51,409 bases of DNA from Planctomyces sp. SH-PL62 (GTDB lineage Bacteria; Planctomycetota; Planctomycetia; Planctomycetales; Planctomycetaceae), in assembly GCA_945905295.1 (NCBI GenBank), contig CAMDPX010000022.1:1-51409 (forward strand), given 5' to 3'. The notes beneath the pieces are model-generated. The model ran no database searches and was not told the DNA's origin. It saw only the letters and a program-made list of their open reading frames with translations. Numbering within the stretch: position 1 is the first letter of the stretch; each line of letters begins with the position of its first letter. Of the stretch, positions 42,154 to 51,118 are shown piece after piece. The position numbers and the translations under genes were made by a program.

Positions 42154-43398
42154 CTACTCGTCAATGGCCGACGGGTCGTTGAGAGCGGGCTTGCCGAAGG
42201 ATTTCGTTTTCATGTCGCCCTCTCCCTCCTCGGACATCTCTGTCTCGTCGTCGGTCTTCTTTTTGGAAGGCTTTCTGACCGGGGCGGCCGATTCGACTTC
42301 GACAACAAAATGGCCGGGGAAGACGACGTTGTTCTTGCCGTGCTCGCGACCTTGCAACTCGAAGCGATCGGTGCCGGACGGTAAGAGGAAGTAGAGCATG
42401 CCTTGCTGCTCGGCGACGCAGCCGTGCATGGTCTTTCCGACGATGGCGACCACTTCGGCTCCCAGGCCCATCGTCAACGCCGCCAGACCAAGCTCATCGT
42501 GAAAGTGTCCGAAGCTATGGGTGGTGTCGCGCGCGGCTTCGGCTCGAGTCCATTCTTGGACAAACCTCTTCGCGGCATGAGCGACATCCTTTTGACACTG
42601 ATCGCTCAACTTGGCGGCATGCTTTTGATGCCATTTGTCGAGCGACTTGTTGCTCGATAGATCGACCGCGATCAACTCCGCGCTCGGTCCCGCAGCGGCC
42701 AAGACCTTGATCCCTTCGGGCGATCCTTGAAAGGTCATGCTGATCAGCTCATTACTGCTTCGAAACTTGATTGTGCGTTTCTCCATTTGCTTCAGCACAT
42801 TGGCGAGCGTCTCCTCGTCGATTCCGTCGATCCATTCGCGATGTACGAGCGCCGGTTCCAGCTTCCCCTTGGCGAGTCGCGTTCCTGTCAGCTTGCCGGA
42901 CAGCAGGTCAGGTTTTGCACCCGGCTTCAGGAAGTAGAATGCCGGCCCAGCAACGATGACCAGAACAGCCACGAGCGGCCCCCAGATCGCCGGTCCACTG
43001 CGCCGCTTCAGCTTCTGTTTGTATTTCTTCGCGACCGAAGAAGGCTCATCCGATGTCGGCGCGGAGGGTGCCGGGACAAAGGTCGGCATCGGAGCGAAGC
43101 CGGCAGGGGCCGGGTATCCCGGTGGCATCGCCGCTTGATTCGGATCAAAGCCGTATGGCATTCCCGGAGCGGGAGGATAACCCGGAAAGGGCATCGCCGG
43201 TTGCGGCGCGAACACCGGCGCCGGCGGTGGCGGCACGAACGCCGGAGGCGCAGGAGTGACCTCGGCAGGAGGCGCGTTCTTGGGCATCGGCACGACGACC
43301 TTCGTGCCGCATTGCGGACAAGTCCCCTTCTTACCGGCGGCTTGGTCCGGAACTTGGATCGTGACCGTGCAGTACGGGCAGTTGAATTGAATGGCCAT
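42154..43398 (-). CDS. Zinc-ribbon, single-helix membrane protein
   Basis: 414 residues. Cys7, Cys10, Cys27 and Cys30 (CPYC ... CPQC) form a zinc ribbon of the type common at the N-terminus of planctomycete proteins. A long Pro/Ala-rich linker (~40-125) follows, then a membrane helix (~143-165, IWGPLVAVLVIVAGPAFYFL). The periplasmic part (~180-390) has no recognised fold; it contains helical segments (HRSNELISMTFQGS-like and AKLSDQCQKDVAHAAKRFVQ). The C-terminus is acidic and charged. No clear ribosome-binding site precedes ATG 43398; palindromic element R14 lies directly upstream. Orientation suggests co-transcription with the spermidine-synthase-like gene. Confidence 0.82.
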   Translation of the reverse strand: MAIQFNCPYCTVTIQVPDQAAGKKGTCPQCGTKVVVPMPKNAPPAEVTPAPPAFVPPPPAPVFAPQPAMPFPGYPPAPGMPYGFDPNQAAMPPGYPAPAGFAPMPTFVPAPSAPTSDEPSSVAKKYKQKLKRRSGPAIWGPLVAVLVIVAGPAFYFLKPGAKPDLLSGKLTGTRLAKGKLEPALVHREWIDGIDEETLANVLKQMEKRTIKFRSSNELISMTFQGSPEGIKVLAAAGPSAELIAVDLSSNKSLDKWHQKHAAKLSDQCQKDVAHAAKRFVQEWTRAEAARDTTHSFGHFHDELGLAALTMGLGAEVVAIVGKTMHGCVAEQQGMLYFLLPSGTDRFELQGREHGKNNVVFPGHFVVEVESAAPVRKPSKKKTDDETEMSEEGEGDMKTKSFGKPALNDPSAIDE

Positions 43399-43407
43399 TG
43401 GAGGAGG

Positions 43408-43484
43408 GGTTGGGGGTTAGGGGTTTGGGATTAGTGAGTGAGGAAGGACGGTCGGCGTGTTTTCGCTAACCCCTAGCCCCCAGC
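43408..43484. repeat. Palindrome R14 between two minus-strand genes
   Basis: The arm near 43408-43424 (GGTTGGGGGTTAGGGGT) and its inverted partner near 43468-43484 (AACCCCTAGCCCCCAGCC) pair with a few transitions. The G-rich strand, with runs of 4-5 G, could form a G-quadruplex. It lies in the leader of the zinc-ribbon gene, just after the preceding gene's stop. Confidence 0.75.
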
Positions 43485-43499
43485 CTCAATCCCTCTGAA

Positions 43500-46382
43500 T
43501 CAGCGTTCGTCGAAGACCGCACTGAGCAGGTTGTCCACGGGAGCATAGTTGTCGGTCAAGACGATGCCGTGAGCGTTGGCGAGGATCTGACCCATCTGGC
43601 CACGAGCTTGAGGGAGCTTGCCGTTGGTGCCTGGCTCCAGACTGGCGAAGGGAGCACCGCTCCAGTGCTGGCTGGCTTGCCGAAGTTCAGTCAGATCCAG
43701 TTTCCGTTTCGAAGCCACGATCACAAACGTGTCGCGGTTGGCGTGCGGCAAATCAATCTCGCTGCTGAAGACGTAAACGTACGGAAAGACCAACGAGATC
43801 GTGTTGACGTAACTTCCTAGAAACCGGCCGGTGCGCTGCTTGCGCGACTTGTCGAAGAGCTTCCCGACAGCCTCGGCAAACCCCGGCTTGTTGGCGGCCA
43901 ATTTGAGCAGGCGATCGCGCAACGGTTCAGACATCACACCCCGCACGGCCATGCGAAAGCCGGCATAGTCGGCAGTTCGCGAAACCTCCAGCCCTTCATA
44001 CGGAGCCGGCACCGAGGCCCATACTTCGGCTTCGTCGACTTTCCGAGTCAACACCTCCGGCAGATCGCCCTCGATCTGGCAATACAAGCCATTCGGCATC
44101 TTTTGATCCGCTGGGAACTCGGTGCGCGGGTAAATGTCGATCAGATTGACGAGGTAAACCCCTTCGGTCGGGTGCAGCAGCGAAGCGATCTTCTCAGAGA
44201 ATTCTCTGGTTGTCAGATGCCAAGGAACACTGAAGTCATTGAAAGCATCGCCATAGACGAAATCATAAAGCACCGGTTTTTCGCCCCGTTTGGTCGCCGT
44301 GTTATTCAACCGCACGCGATCATCGACGAAGTTGCGAGCATCCCCGATCGTCGTCTGAATCCGAGTTTGATCGTCGGGAAGCAAACCCATGCGAGCCTGC
44401 ACCGCCGCTTTTACTGCGGGGTCGAGTTCAGCGACGTGAATCAACGGCTCGTGCGGGAAGAGCGATTCGATCCAACGCGGAAAGACGAACCCGCCCCCTC
44501 CCAAGAACAACGTGCCGACGTGGCGTGACTGGCGATACAGCCGCTCGACCGCCTCGAGGTACGTCACCGCTTCGATGTCTCCGAGCCGCAACAGCGTCTG
44601 CACGTCACCAGCATCGAGCGTGCGGTAGACATTCAACGCCTGCAAGTGCCGGTCATAGAGGACTTGTTGTTTGAGCTCCTCCGGAATCTCGATGCCGCTC
44701 GGAAAGCTGGCGAGCGGCACCGATCCGAAGTCCCCCCAATCGGCACGCCGAGTCATTTCAGCCAAGCGCTCGACCGCTTGCCAATAGTTCGAGTACGGAT
44801 GCCGGCGCAGTAACTCATCTCGGAGTCCCGGAGTCATACCGCCGCGCAACGACAACGTCCGCTTCTCCGCATCGAACGTCACCCACGATGGCAATTGCTG
44901 GAATACATCCACCGCTTTGGAAGCGTTCTCGTCCGAATCCGGCTTCGTCTCGTTCGTGATCCCGTCGAGCAGTTTGCGCGCATCCTGATCCAACGCATCG
45001 AGTCCACCATTCCGCCCCTCTTCTGGAGGAAGCGGACGGACCACGGTTCGCGCTTGCCGCCACTGCGTGATTTCGTCCCGCACTTCCCCCAGCGACACGC
45101 TCGTCGCGCGATCCCAGGTGGCGACCGATTGCTCGGTAACGGCCGCGTAGACCTTCTCGTAGTCGTAGTTCAACTGCGTGGGATCGTCGGACACGTAGTA
45201 GCTGTGAATCAGCTTATCGAGTTTGAGGACCGCGACCCGCTGACCATTTTCCGTCTGCTGCGTGACGTTGATGTACGAGTAATTGCTCTCGTCGTGATAC
45301 TCGCCGAGGCCGTCTTCGCGCAGGCCGAGCGTCAGACCCATCTCGTGCAACTGCCGGCCAAAGCGTTCGCCGAAACTCGTCCAGCGAGAAATCTTCAGAG
45401 AGCGATCGAAGTCATCGTCAGTGAGCGTCGCCACAGTTCCATACCACTCGGCGAAATCTCTCATGCCGACTTCCGTAATCGCCGCCGAGAGACCAATCCA
45501 CGTCACAAGCTGCATCCATCCGAACAACACCGCCGACCGAAACGCCCACTGGCCTCCCGCTGAGAGAATCCCCATGACTGCGAGCGTGCCAGCCACCAGC
45601 GCGACGATCGCGCGCGTTCCAAACGTGTCGATCAAGATGAACCCGCCCAGGAACGTCCCGACAATCGAACCGAACGCACCCCAGGCGTAAACGTTGCCAA
45701 CCGTCCTTCCGACTTTGCGGCTATGAGACAACGCCAAACTGGCCACCACCGGCGAGATCGTCCCCAATGCCATCGACGGCAGGAAGAACACCATCGCCAC
45801 GACGCACAACACCCACGCCGGCCAACTCCAACCGTCAGGCCGATCTTGGCCGGAGGCCACGCCGTCCAACCACAACACGCTCAGACACAGAATGCTCGCG
45901 GTCAAAAACAGCCAGTTGAGCAACTTGCTGGGCGGAGCTTTGTCCGCCAGCCAACCGCCGAGAAAGTTTCCAATCGTGATGCCAGCCAGCACCACGCCGA
46001 TGACCGAGGTCCAAGTGTAGAGCGAACTGCCGACATGCTTCGCGATCAATCGTGACGCGGTCAATTCGAGCACCATCACGCACACGCTCGACATGAACAC
46101 CAGCACGTTGCAGCCGATCAACACCCACAGCGAGTTCTTCGCCAGCCGCTTGCCGGTTTGCACGCCGACCTCCGAAGTCGTTGGCCCAGTCACCGCAGCC
46201 TTCATCGAGTTCCCGTCAAACTCGGACGGAGCTTTCGCGGACGGGCCGGTGAGCGAATAGGTCTCACCAGGATTCGCCGATGCGGCCACCGGCTGTTGAC
46301 TCGAAGCACTCGCTGGACTGAGTGCTGGAAAAGAACCGCCGGTGGAATTGTTCGCGTCATTCGCGTTAGGAGAATTCGGCAT
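43500..46382 (-). CDS. Membrane-bound spermidine synthase-like protein
   Basis: 960 residues from ATG 46382, preferred because AAGGA lies 8-9 nt upstream; ATG 46397 is an alternative. A low-complexity leader (~1-60) is followed by about ten membrane segments (~75-420; WVLIGCNVLVFMSSVCVMVL, TSVIGVVLAGITIGNFLGGW), similar to MFS-like spermidine synthases. A soluble insertion follows, then a SAM-binding methyltransferase fold (~620-800) with VGTLFLGGGGFVFPRWI, the acidic AELDPAVKAAVQ and DFVYGDAFNDFSVPWHLTTR. The family transfers aminopropyl groups in soluble members; membrane-bound bacterial forms have unknown substrates. The C-terminal ~150 residues are not recognised. Confidence 0.9.
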   Translation of the reverse strand: MPNSPNANDANNSTGGSFPALSPASASSQQPVAASANPGETYSLTGPSAKAPSEFDGNSMKAAVTGPTTSEVGVQTGKRLAKNSLWVLIGCNVLVFMSSVCVMVLELTASRLIAKHVGSSLYTWTSVIGVVLAGITIGNFLGGWLADKAPPSKLLNWLFLTASILCLSVLWLDGVASGQDRPDGWSWPAWVLCVVAMVFFLPSMALGTISPVVASLALSHSRKVGRTVGNVYAWGAFGSIVGTFLGGFILIDTFGTRAIVALVAGTLAVMGILSAGGQWAFRSAVLFGWMQLVTWIGLSAAITEVGMRDFAEWYGTVATLTDDDFDRSLKISRWTSFGERFGRQLHEMGLTLGLREDGLGEYHDESNYSYINVTQQTENGQRVAVLKLDKLIHSYYVSDDPTQLNYDYEKVYAAVTEQSVATWDRATSVSLGEVRDEITQWRQARTVVRPLPPEEGRNGGLDALDQDARKLLDGITNETKPDSDENASKAVDVFQQLPSWVTFDAEKRTLSLRGGMTPGLRDELLRRHPYSNYWQAVERLAEMTRRADWGDFGSVPLASFPSGIEIPEELKQQVLYDRHLQALNVYRTLDAGDVQTLLRLGDIEAVTYLEAVERLYRQSRHVGTLFLGGGGFVFPRWIESLFPHEPLIHVAELDPAVKAAVQARMGLLPDDQTRIQTTIGDARNFVDDRVRLNNTATKRGEKPVLYDFVYGDAFNDFSVPWHLTTREFSEKIASLLHPTEGVYLVNLIDIYPRTEFPADQKMPNGLYCQIEGDLPEVLTRKVDEAEVWASVPAPYEGLEVSRTADYAGFRMAVRGVMSEPLRDRLLKLAANKPGFAEAVGKLFDKSRKQRTGRFLGSYVNTISLVFPYVYVFSSEIDLPHANRDTFVIVASKRKLDLTELRQASQHWSGAPFASLEPGTNGKLPQARGQMGQILANAHGIVLTDNYAPVDNLLSAVFDER

Positions 46383-46798
46383 CAGGTTGTCCTTCATGGA
46401 AGCGGCTGCGGATCGAGCAGCATGATAGCCGTCGAGGCCACTCCACCGCAGCGTGCCACGACCAATTCGTCCGGCTTTGCACCTGCGCTTGTAGTGCCCC
46501 ATTGATGGGGGCGAGCGTGCGATCACGACCCGATCAATCGCGTCACGACAAGCGAAGACACTCTCAAATTGGCGTGCTTGACACAAAAAATGAGCACTCC
46601 TAACATCGCCTCGCCTTCGCTGAACCTTGGAAGTTGCTCACTTGGCAAGGCAAGAAATCTCTTCGATTGGCGAGGAGAAGACTGTGGCTGAACGATGCGG
46701 CAGCCGATCAACAGTCTGTGAAAAAGGATTGCATCCTGATTGCCGATTCGGCGGGATCGACTCGCGGCGAAACAATCTGACCGTGAAGAAGGGAAACC
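46383..46798. other. Divergent intergenic region
   Basis: About 416 nt between the divergent spermidine-synthase-like gene and the ferredoxin gene. It must hold promoters for both, but I could not identify convincing -35/-10 pairs. It contains a worn REP-like pair (R7 copy 2, 46485-46554). The short open frames across it do not look like genes. Confidence 0.6.
46485..46554. repeat. REP-like inverted pair R7, copy 2 (degenerate)
   Basis: Left half GCGCTTGTAGTGCCCCATTG... and right half ...CGATCAATCGCGTCACGACA correspond to the R7 pair at 19791-19860: same GTAGTG head, same CCCCAT/ATGGGG and CCCGAT/ATCG hairpin ideas, similar 70-nt length. Several stem pairs are broken and the right-hand GTAG reads GTCG, so this copy appears to be decaying. 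Confidence 0.7.
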
Positions 46799-47092
46799 AT
46801 GGCTCACATCGTTGCGGAACCCTGTTTCAACTGCAAATACACCGACTGCGTGGTGGTTTGCCCCGTCGAATGCTTCTACGAAGGGGAGTCGATGCTGTTC
46901 ATCCACCCCGACGAGTGCATCGACTGCGAAGCCTGCGTCCCGGAATGCCCGGTCGAGGCGATCTTCCACGAAGACAACCTGCCGGAGCAGTGGAAGGATT
47001 ACATTCAGCTCAACAAAGAAATGTGCAGCCCGGAGATGGACCCGCCCTGCCCGGTCATCACCGAGAAGAAAGAACCGCTGGCCGGCAAGTAA
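46799..47092 (+). CDS. fdxA: Seven-iron ferredoxin
   Basis: 97 residues with AAGGGA before ATG 46799. The cysteine pattern matches Azotobacter-type ferredoxin I shifted by one: Cys9, Cys17 and Cys50 for the [3Fe-4S] cluster, and Cys21, Cys40, Cys43 and Cys46 for the [4Fe-4S] cluster, plus the extra Cys12 and Cys25 also found in that protein. The FYEG and HPDECIDC motifs are typical. It carries single electrons in the cytoplasm; the partner cannot be told from the neighbours. It is a single-gene unit followed by a strong terminator. The C-terminal tail (EKKEPLAGK) is charged and short. Confidence 0.95.
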   Translation: MAHIVAEPCFNCKYTDCVVVCPVECFYEGESMLFIHPDECIDCEACVPECPVEAIFHEDNLPEQWKDYIQLNKEMCSPEMDPPCPVITEKKEPLAGK

Positions 47093-47121
47093 CGCTGGCC
47101 GTGGCCGTTGAATGACTCTGA

Positions 47122-47160
47122 AACCCCGCGCGGGCAATTGTTGGCGCGGGGTTTTTCGTT
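47122..47160 (+). terminator. Rho-independent terminator after the ferredoxin gene
   Basis: AACCCCGCGC (47122-47131) pairs perfectly with GCGCGGGGTT (47144-47153) around a 12-nt loop and runs into TTTTT (47152-47156). It lies 30 nt after the fdxA stop. This is the clearest intrinsic terminator in the window. Confidence 0.9.
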
Positions 47161-47190
47161 TTGCTCGCGAGCCGATGACTCCCGACGTTG

Positions 47191-47332
47191 TGGCCGGTCT
47201 CCCGACCGAGCCACCTCATTTCGACCGAAGGTCTCCCCGAATGACCTGCGATGTCGAAGAGGAATCACCTCCAGCCTCTCGAACCAGGAGACCTTCGGTC
47301 AGCAAACAATGGCTCGGTCGGGAGACCGGCCA
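47191..47332. repeat. Nested palindrome R15
   Basis: Outer arms of 23 nt (47191-47213 and 47310-47332) are perfect inverted copies (TGGCCGGTCTCCCGACCGAG...). Inner arms ACCGAAGGTCTCC (47224-47236) and GGAGACCTTCGGT (47287-47299) are also perfect. Each outer arm can fold alone (CGGTC-TCCC-GACCG). The 142-nt element fills much of the gap between the ferredoxin terminator and the next kinase gene. Confidence 0.9.
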
Positions 47333-47442
47333 TAACCATACGGCCATCGCCGCGTCTGGAGTCCTCAGGCTTGCAGTTGCCGAGCCTCGCGCTTGTGATG
47401 TCCGCGCAGTGGGATCGAAGTCTGTAGCGGTTGAGGCAATTC

Positions 47443-50400
47443 ATGTCGGCATCGCAGTCTGATCGCAATGTGTTGTTCGGCGTCTTGGCGTTGCAGATGG
47501 AATTCATCACGCAGGCGGGGCTGATCGCGGCGTTGCAGGCCTGGACGTTGCAGAAGTCGCGGCTGTTGGGGGAATTGCTGGTCGAGTTGGGGCACATGTC
47601 GGCCGAGGATCGCGCCGCGCTGGAGCCGATGGTGGATCGGCATGTTGCGCGGCACGGTGGCAGTGCCGAGCAAAGTCTCGCCGCGATCAGTTCTGTGTCG
47701 GAGATCGCCGCCGAGTTGCGGGAGCTGCACGACGCCGATGTCCAACACAGTTTGCAGCATGTCGAGGGGCAGGCGTCTCGGCAGGCGGGGAGCTTGTCGG
47801 GCGTGGTGGCGGACGAAGATCCGCCGCAGCTTCAGCCGACGATGCTGGAGACGATGCAGGAAGAGGCGCAACCGGCGATGCGGTTTCAGTTGTTGCGGCC
47901 CCATGCCGAGGGGGGTTTAGGGAAGGTCTGGATTGCACGGGATCGGGAGTTGAATCGCGAGGTCGCGTTCAAGGAGATCAAGTCGAAGCGTGCTCAGGAC
48001 ACCAACAGTCGCGCCCGGTTCGTCCTGGAAGCGGAGATCACCGGCGGGCTGGAGCATCCGGGGATCGTGCCGGTGTATGGGCTGGGACATTTCGAGGATG
48101 GCCGCCCGTTTTATGCGATGCGGTTCATTCGAGGCCGCAGTTTGAAGGAGGCGATCGAGCAGTTTCATCAGAGCCAAATTCATCGTAGCCGAAGTCGCCA
48201 GACTTCGGATGCCGCGCGTTCCACGGATACCCCTGTAGCATCCGGCACTCCGAAGTCTGGCGACTTCGGCTACGACTCTCACGACTTCGGCTACGACTCG
48301 GTGGAGTTCCGCAAACTGATTCAGCGGTTGATCGACGTCTGCAACGCCATCGCGTATGCCCACAGTCGCGGCGTGCTGCACCGAGACTTAAAGCCGGGCA
48401 ACATCATGCTGGGCAAGTACGGCGAGACGTTGGTGGTGGATTGGGGCTTGGCGAAGGCGAAGGGCCAATCGTTCGATTCGGCCGCGAGCGTTTCGGCGGA
48501 GAGCATCGACCACGAACCAATGCTCTCGACCACCGGCAGCGAGGACGTCGCCTCGACGCAGATGGGCAGCGCGATCGGCACGCCTAAGTTCATGAGTCCC
48601 GAACAAGCGGCCGGTCGGTTGGATCTGCTCGGCCCGCCGGCCGACGTGTACAGCCTGGGAGCCACGCTGTACGAGCTGCTGACGGGCCAGGCTCCGATCG
48701 GTGCATTGCCGGGTGGCGGGAGCGAACGGCTGACGATTCCCGAAGTGCTGCGGCGTGTCGAGCAGGGTGCGTTTCCCGCGCCGCGCTCCGTCCTGCCGCT
48801 GGTTCCCGCCGCGTTGGAAGCGGTTTGCCTGAAGGCGATGTCGCGCGATCCGCAGGCCCGCTATGCGACGGCTCAAGCGCTGGCCGAGGACTTGGAGCGT
48901 TGGCTGGCGGGCGACCCGGTCTCGGTTTATCGCGAGCCGCTACCGGTGCGGGTGCGGCGGTTCGTGCGGCGTCGTCAAGTGGCGGCGACGAGCCTGGCAG
49001 CCGCGCTCCTCGTGGGGCTGATCGGTTTGGGCGTGTTGTCCGCCGTCGTGAGCGGTTCGAACCAGCGACTGAAGTCCGCCAACGCCTCGGAGCGACTCGC
49101 CAAAACCGACGCCGAAACCAAACGCGCCGAAGCTGAAGCTGAACGCAACAAAGCCGAGACGGCGTTGGAAGAGCGAGATTCCATTGAAAAGCAGCGAGTC
49201 GAGACTCAGCGTCAGTTGGACGCGGCTCTCGAACGGGCTGGCAGAGCAGAAGACCTCATCGCAAAGGTGAACCCAGAAGATCCGCAACGCCAATTGTTGG
49301 TAGCACCAGCCTTGTTGCGCGAGCTTGAGCAGGCAACTTCTGACGTGGACTCCGAGAAACGCATGGCTCTGATCGCCGCGTTCAAAACGAAAAAGTGGCT
49401 TGGAGTCCGCAGTTGTTTCCCTTGCCACACTGGTGGGCGACCGGCGGCTAATGATCCAAATTTTGAGGCTTTTTTGGCGATCTTTCCTGATGCGAGTTTT
49501 CGTGTGCTTCTTGATGAGGCAAAAACCTGGTCACGACACGATCAACACTCGAAAGCCTATTTTGCTTTGACGAGCAAACATGGTCGGTCGATTGGACAGT
49601 TACTCGGCGTCGATGCTTCGAAGGATCAGCGCTGTCTAAGCTGTCATGCCTGCGACGTCCCCGATCAATACCGCGGTGATCACAAAAAAGAGCCAAAGCA
49701 TGAATCATTTCGAATTGAAGAAGGGGTCAATTGTGACGCCTGTCATGGCCCGTCGTCGGAATGGCTTCAACCGCACGCGGTCGGAGACGTATGGCAAAAA
49801 AAATCACGAAAGGAAAAGGCCGCACTGGGAATGATCGACTTGAGCGATCCGGTCGGGCGGACTCAGTTGTGTCTCTCTTGTCACTTGGGCAGTCCCGCGG
49901 AGGGTAAAGTCATCACCCACACGATGTATGCAGCGGGACATCCTCCCTTATTCCCCTTCGAGCTAGAGACGTTCTGCAACCAGATGCCTCGGCATTGGCG
50001 ACGTCCAAAGGATTTGCCTCCAAAAATTCGAGAATCGCTGCCTATGGACGGCGGACTCATCGAGACAAAGTCTGTCGTCCTGGGTGGCCTCGTCACTTTG
50101 AGGGAGTCCATGGCCCTGCTATCCAAGCAGGCTTACAAGGGCTTTCATGAAGAGCAGTGGCCTGATCTGGCACAGTTTGATTGCGCCGCTTGTCACACGG
50201 CCTTGGAAGTCCCCAGTTGGAAGCGAGTCCGAGACTCTCGAAGTTCGAAGCTGGGACAACCTCGCTTGCCGCAATGGCCGCGGGTCTTTGGGCAACTCGG
50301 AGGCCGCTGGCTGCCGAAGGACGAGCAACTGCCTGACATTCTCACGCGACTGGATGAGAGCATTTCCCGAGGAGGAGGCTTTGGAGAACCCAAAGCGATT

Positions 50401-50808
50401 GTGCTCGATTCGCGGAATGTGGTGACTCACTTGGACCGGGCAATCGCCACGCTTCAAGCAACAAAGTTCACTCCAGCGGATGCAATCGCACTGCTAAAAC
50501 TTTTGAGTGCGCTCGACGCCGACGATTACGACTCGGCGAGGATTCTTGTGCAGGCATTCCAAAGCATTTACGCAGAGCTAGAACCAAAGCCTTCCAAACA
50601 GAAGGAAATCGACTCGGCTCTCGTCGAACTGCAGAACAACCTAAGGCTCGATTTGCGGGGTGGTGAAAACGAGAGCCTCGAATTGCCGACCGGTGGGCGA
50701 GTGACTCTGGAGTATCTTCCCCGAACACTTGAGGCAAGGCACAACTACGATCCTTCTCGGTTCAAACAACAACTTCAAAAACTCTCTCAATTGCTGGAGC
50801 CGATGTAG
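47443..50808 (+). CDS. Ser/Thr kinase fused to a five-haem cytochrome c module
   Basis: 1121 residues from ATG 47443, with a GAGG ribosome-binding site. An N-terminal planctomycete kinase leader (~1-130) precedes a kinase domain (~150-490) with AEGGLGKVW, VAFKEI, HRDLKPGN and DWG in place of DFG, a variant common in planctomycete kinases. A membrane helix lies at ~517-540 (AAALLVGLIGLGVLSAVVSG), then a Lys/Glu/Arg coiled-coil. The periplasmic part has five CxxCH haem motifs: CFPCH ~658, CLSCH ~730, CDACH ~764, CLSCH ~810 and CAACH ~914, resembling cytochrome c554-type proteins. Domain order suggests haem redox state or a bound ligand controls the kinase. Palindrome R8 copy 2 is inserted in-frame (~248-278) in the N-lobe/C-lobe hinge region. 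Confidence 0.93.
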   Translation: MSASQSDRNVLFGVLALQMEFITQAGLIAALQAWTLQKSRLLGELLVELGHMSAEDRAALEPMVDRHVARHGGSAEQSLAAISSVSEIAAELRELHDADVQHSLQHVEGQASRQAGSLSGVVADEDPPQLQPTMLETMQEEAQPAMRFQLLRPHAEGGLGKVWIARDRELNREVAFKEIKSKRAQDTNSRARFVLEAEITGGLEHPGIVPVYGLGHFEDGRPFYAMRFIRGRSLKEAIEQFHQSQIHRSRSRQTSDAARSTDTPVASGTPKSGDFGYDSHDFGYDSVEFRKLIQRLIDVCNAIAYAHSRGVLHRDLKPGNIMLGKYGETLVVDWGLAKAKGQSFDSAASVSAESIDHEPMLSTTGSEDVASTQMGSAIGTPKFMSPEQAAGRLDLLGPPADVYSLGATLYELLTGQAPIGALPGGGSERLTIPEVLRRVEQGAFPAPRSVLPLVPAALEAVCLKAMSRDPQARYATAQALAEDLERWLAGDPVSVYREPLPVRVRRFVRRRQVAATSLAAALLVGLIGLGVLSAVVSGSNQRLKSANASERLAKTDAETKRAEAEAERNKAETALEERDSIEKQRVETQRQLDAALERAGRAEDLIAKVNPEDPQRQLLVAPALLRELEQATSDVDSEKRMALIAAFKTKKWLGVRSCFPCHTGGRPAANDPNFEAFLAIFPDASFRVLLDEAKTWSRHDQHSKAYFALTSKHGRSIGQLLGVDASKDQRCLSCHACDVPDQYRGDHKKEPKHESFRIEEGVNCDACHGPSSEWLQPHAVGDVWQKKSRKEKAALGMIDLSDPVGRTQLCLSCHLGSPAEGKVITHTMYAAGHPPLFPFELETFCNQMPRHWRRPKDLPPKIRESLPMDGGLIETKSVVLGGLVTLRESMALLSKQAYKGFHEEQWPDLAQFDCAACHTALEVPSWKRVRDSRSSKLGQPRLPQWPRVFGQLGGRWLPKDEQLPDILTRLDESISRGGGFGEPKAIVLDSRNVVTHLDRAIATLQATKFTPADAIALLKLLSALDADDYDSARILVQAFQSIYAELEPKPSKQKEIDSALVELQNNLRLDLRGGENESLELPTGGRVTLEYLPRTLEARHNYDPSRFKQQLQKLSQLLEPM
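48184..48299. repeat. REP-like inverted pair R8, copy 2, in-frame in the kinase-cytochrome gene
   Basis: Two 25-nt arms (48184-48208 and 48250-48274) are perfect inverted copies: CGTAGCCGAAGTCGCCAGAC... Each arm folds alone (CCGAAGTC-GCCA-GACTTCGG). An inner stem CGGATGC/GCATCCG (48207-48213, 48237-48243) is nested. An 18-nt direct repeat (48261-48278, 48282-48299) follows and encodes FGYDS twice. The frame stays open. Confidence 0.92.
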
Positions 50809-50826
50809 GGAGTGATCGGGGTCGCG

Positions 50827-51108
50827 ATGCTAGAGGACTCCATAAGCAGTCAGGAGACGCTCACTTTGAGAGGGCACACTAGCTATGTCCATAGCGTGGC
50901 GTTTAGCGCGGATGGGAAACGGCTGGCGTCGGCAAGCCAGGATCAGACGGTGAAGGTGTGGGACGCGACGAGCGGTCAGGAGACGCTCACGTTGAAAGGG
51001 CACACCGGCTATGTCACGAGCGTGGCGTTTAGCGCGGACGGAAACCGGTTGGCGTCGGCCAGCCACGATGGGACGGTGAAGGTCTGGGACGCGACGCCGC
51101 GTCCGTGA
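50827..51108 (+). CDS. Two-repeat WD40 fragment
   Basis: 93 residues from ATG 50827 (GTG 50812 would add five). It consists of two near-identical 42-residue WD40 units (QETLTLRGHTSYVHSVAFSA and QETLTLKGHTGYVTSVAFSA; both end VKVWDAT), repeated with a 126-nt period at DNA level. Two units cannot close a propeller, so this is probably a fragment of a larger WD40 gene or a domain captured next to the kinase-cytochrome gene, whose stop is only 18 nt upstream. A frameshift separating it from that kinase is possible but there is no sequence sign of one. Function unlikely on its own. Confidence 0.65.
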   Translation: MLEDSISSQETLTLRGHTSYVHSVAFSADGKRLASASQDQTVKVWDATSGQETLTLKGHTGYVTSVAFSADGNRLASASHDGTVKVWDATPRP

Positions 51109-51118
51109 AAGAATCCCG

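Noticed and set aside
47443-51108. A single kinase-cytochrome-WD40 gene broken by a frameshift
   Set aside because: The kinase-cytochrome protein has a natural C-terminus and stop, and the WD40 fragment has its own ATG; there is no homopolymer or partial codon suggesting a frameshift.
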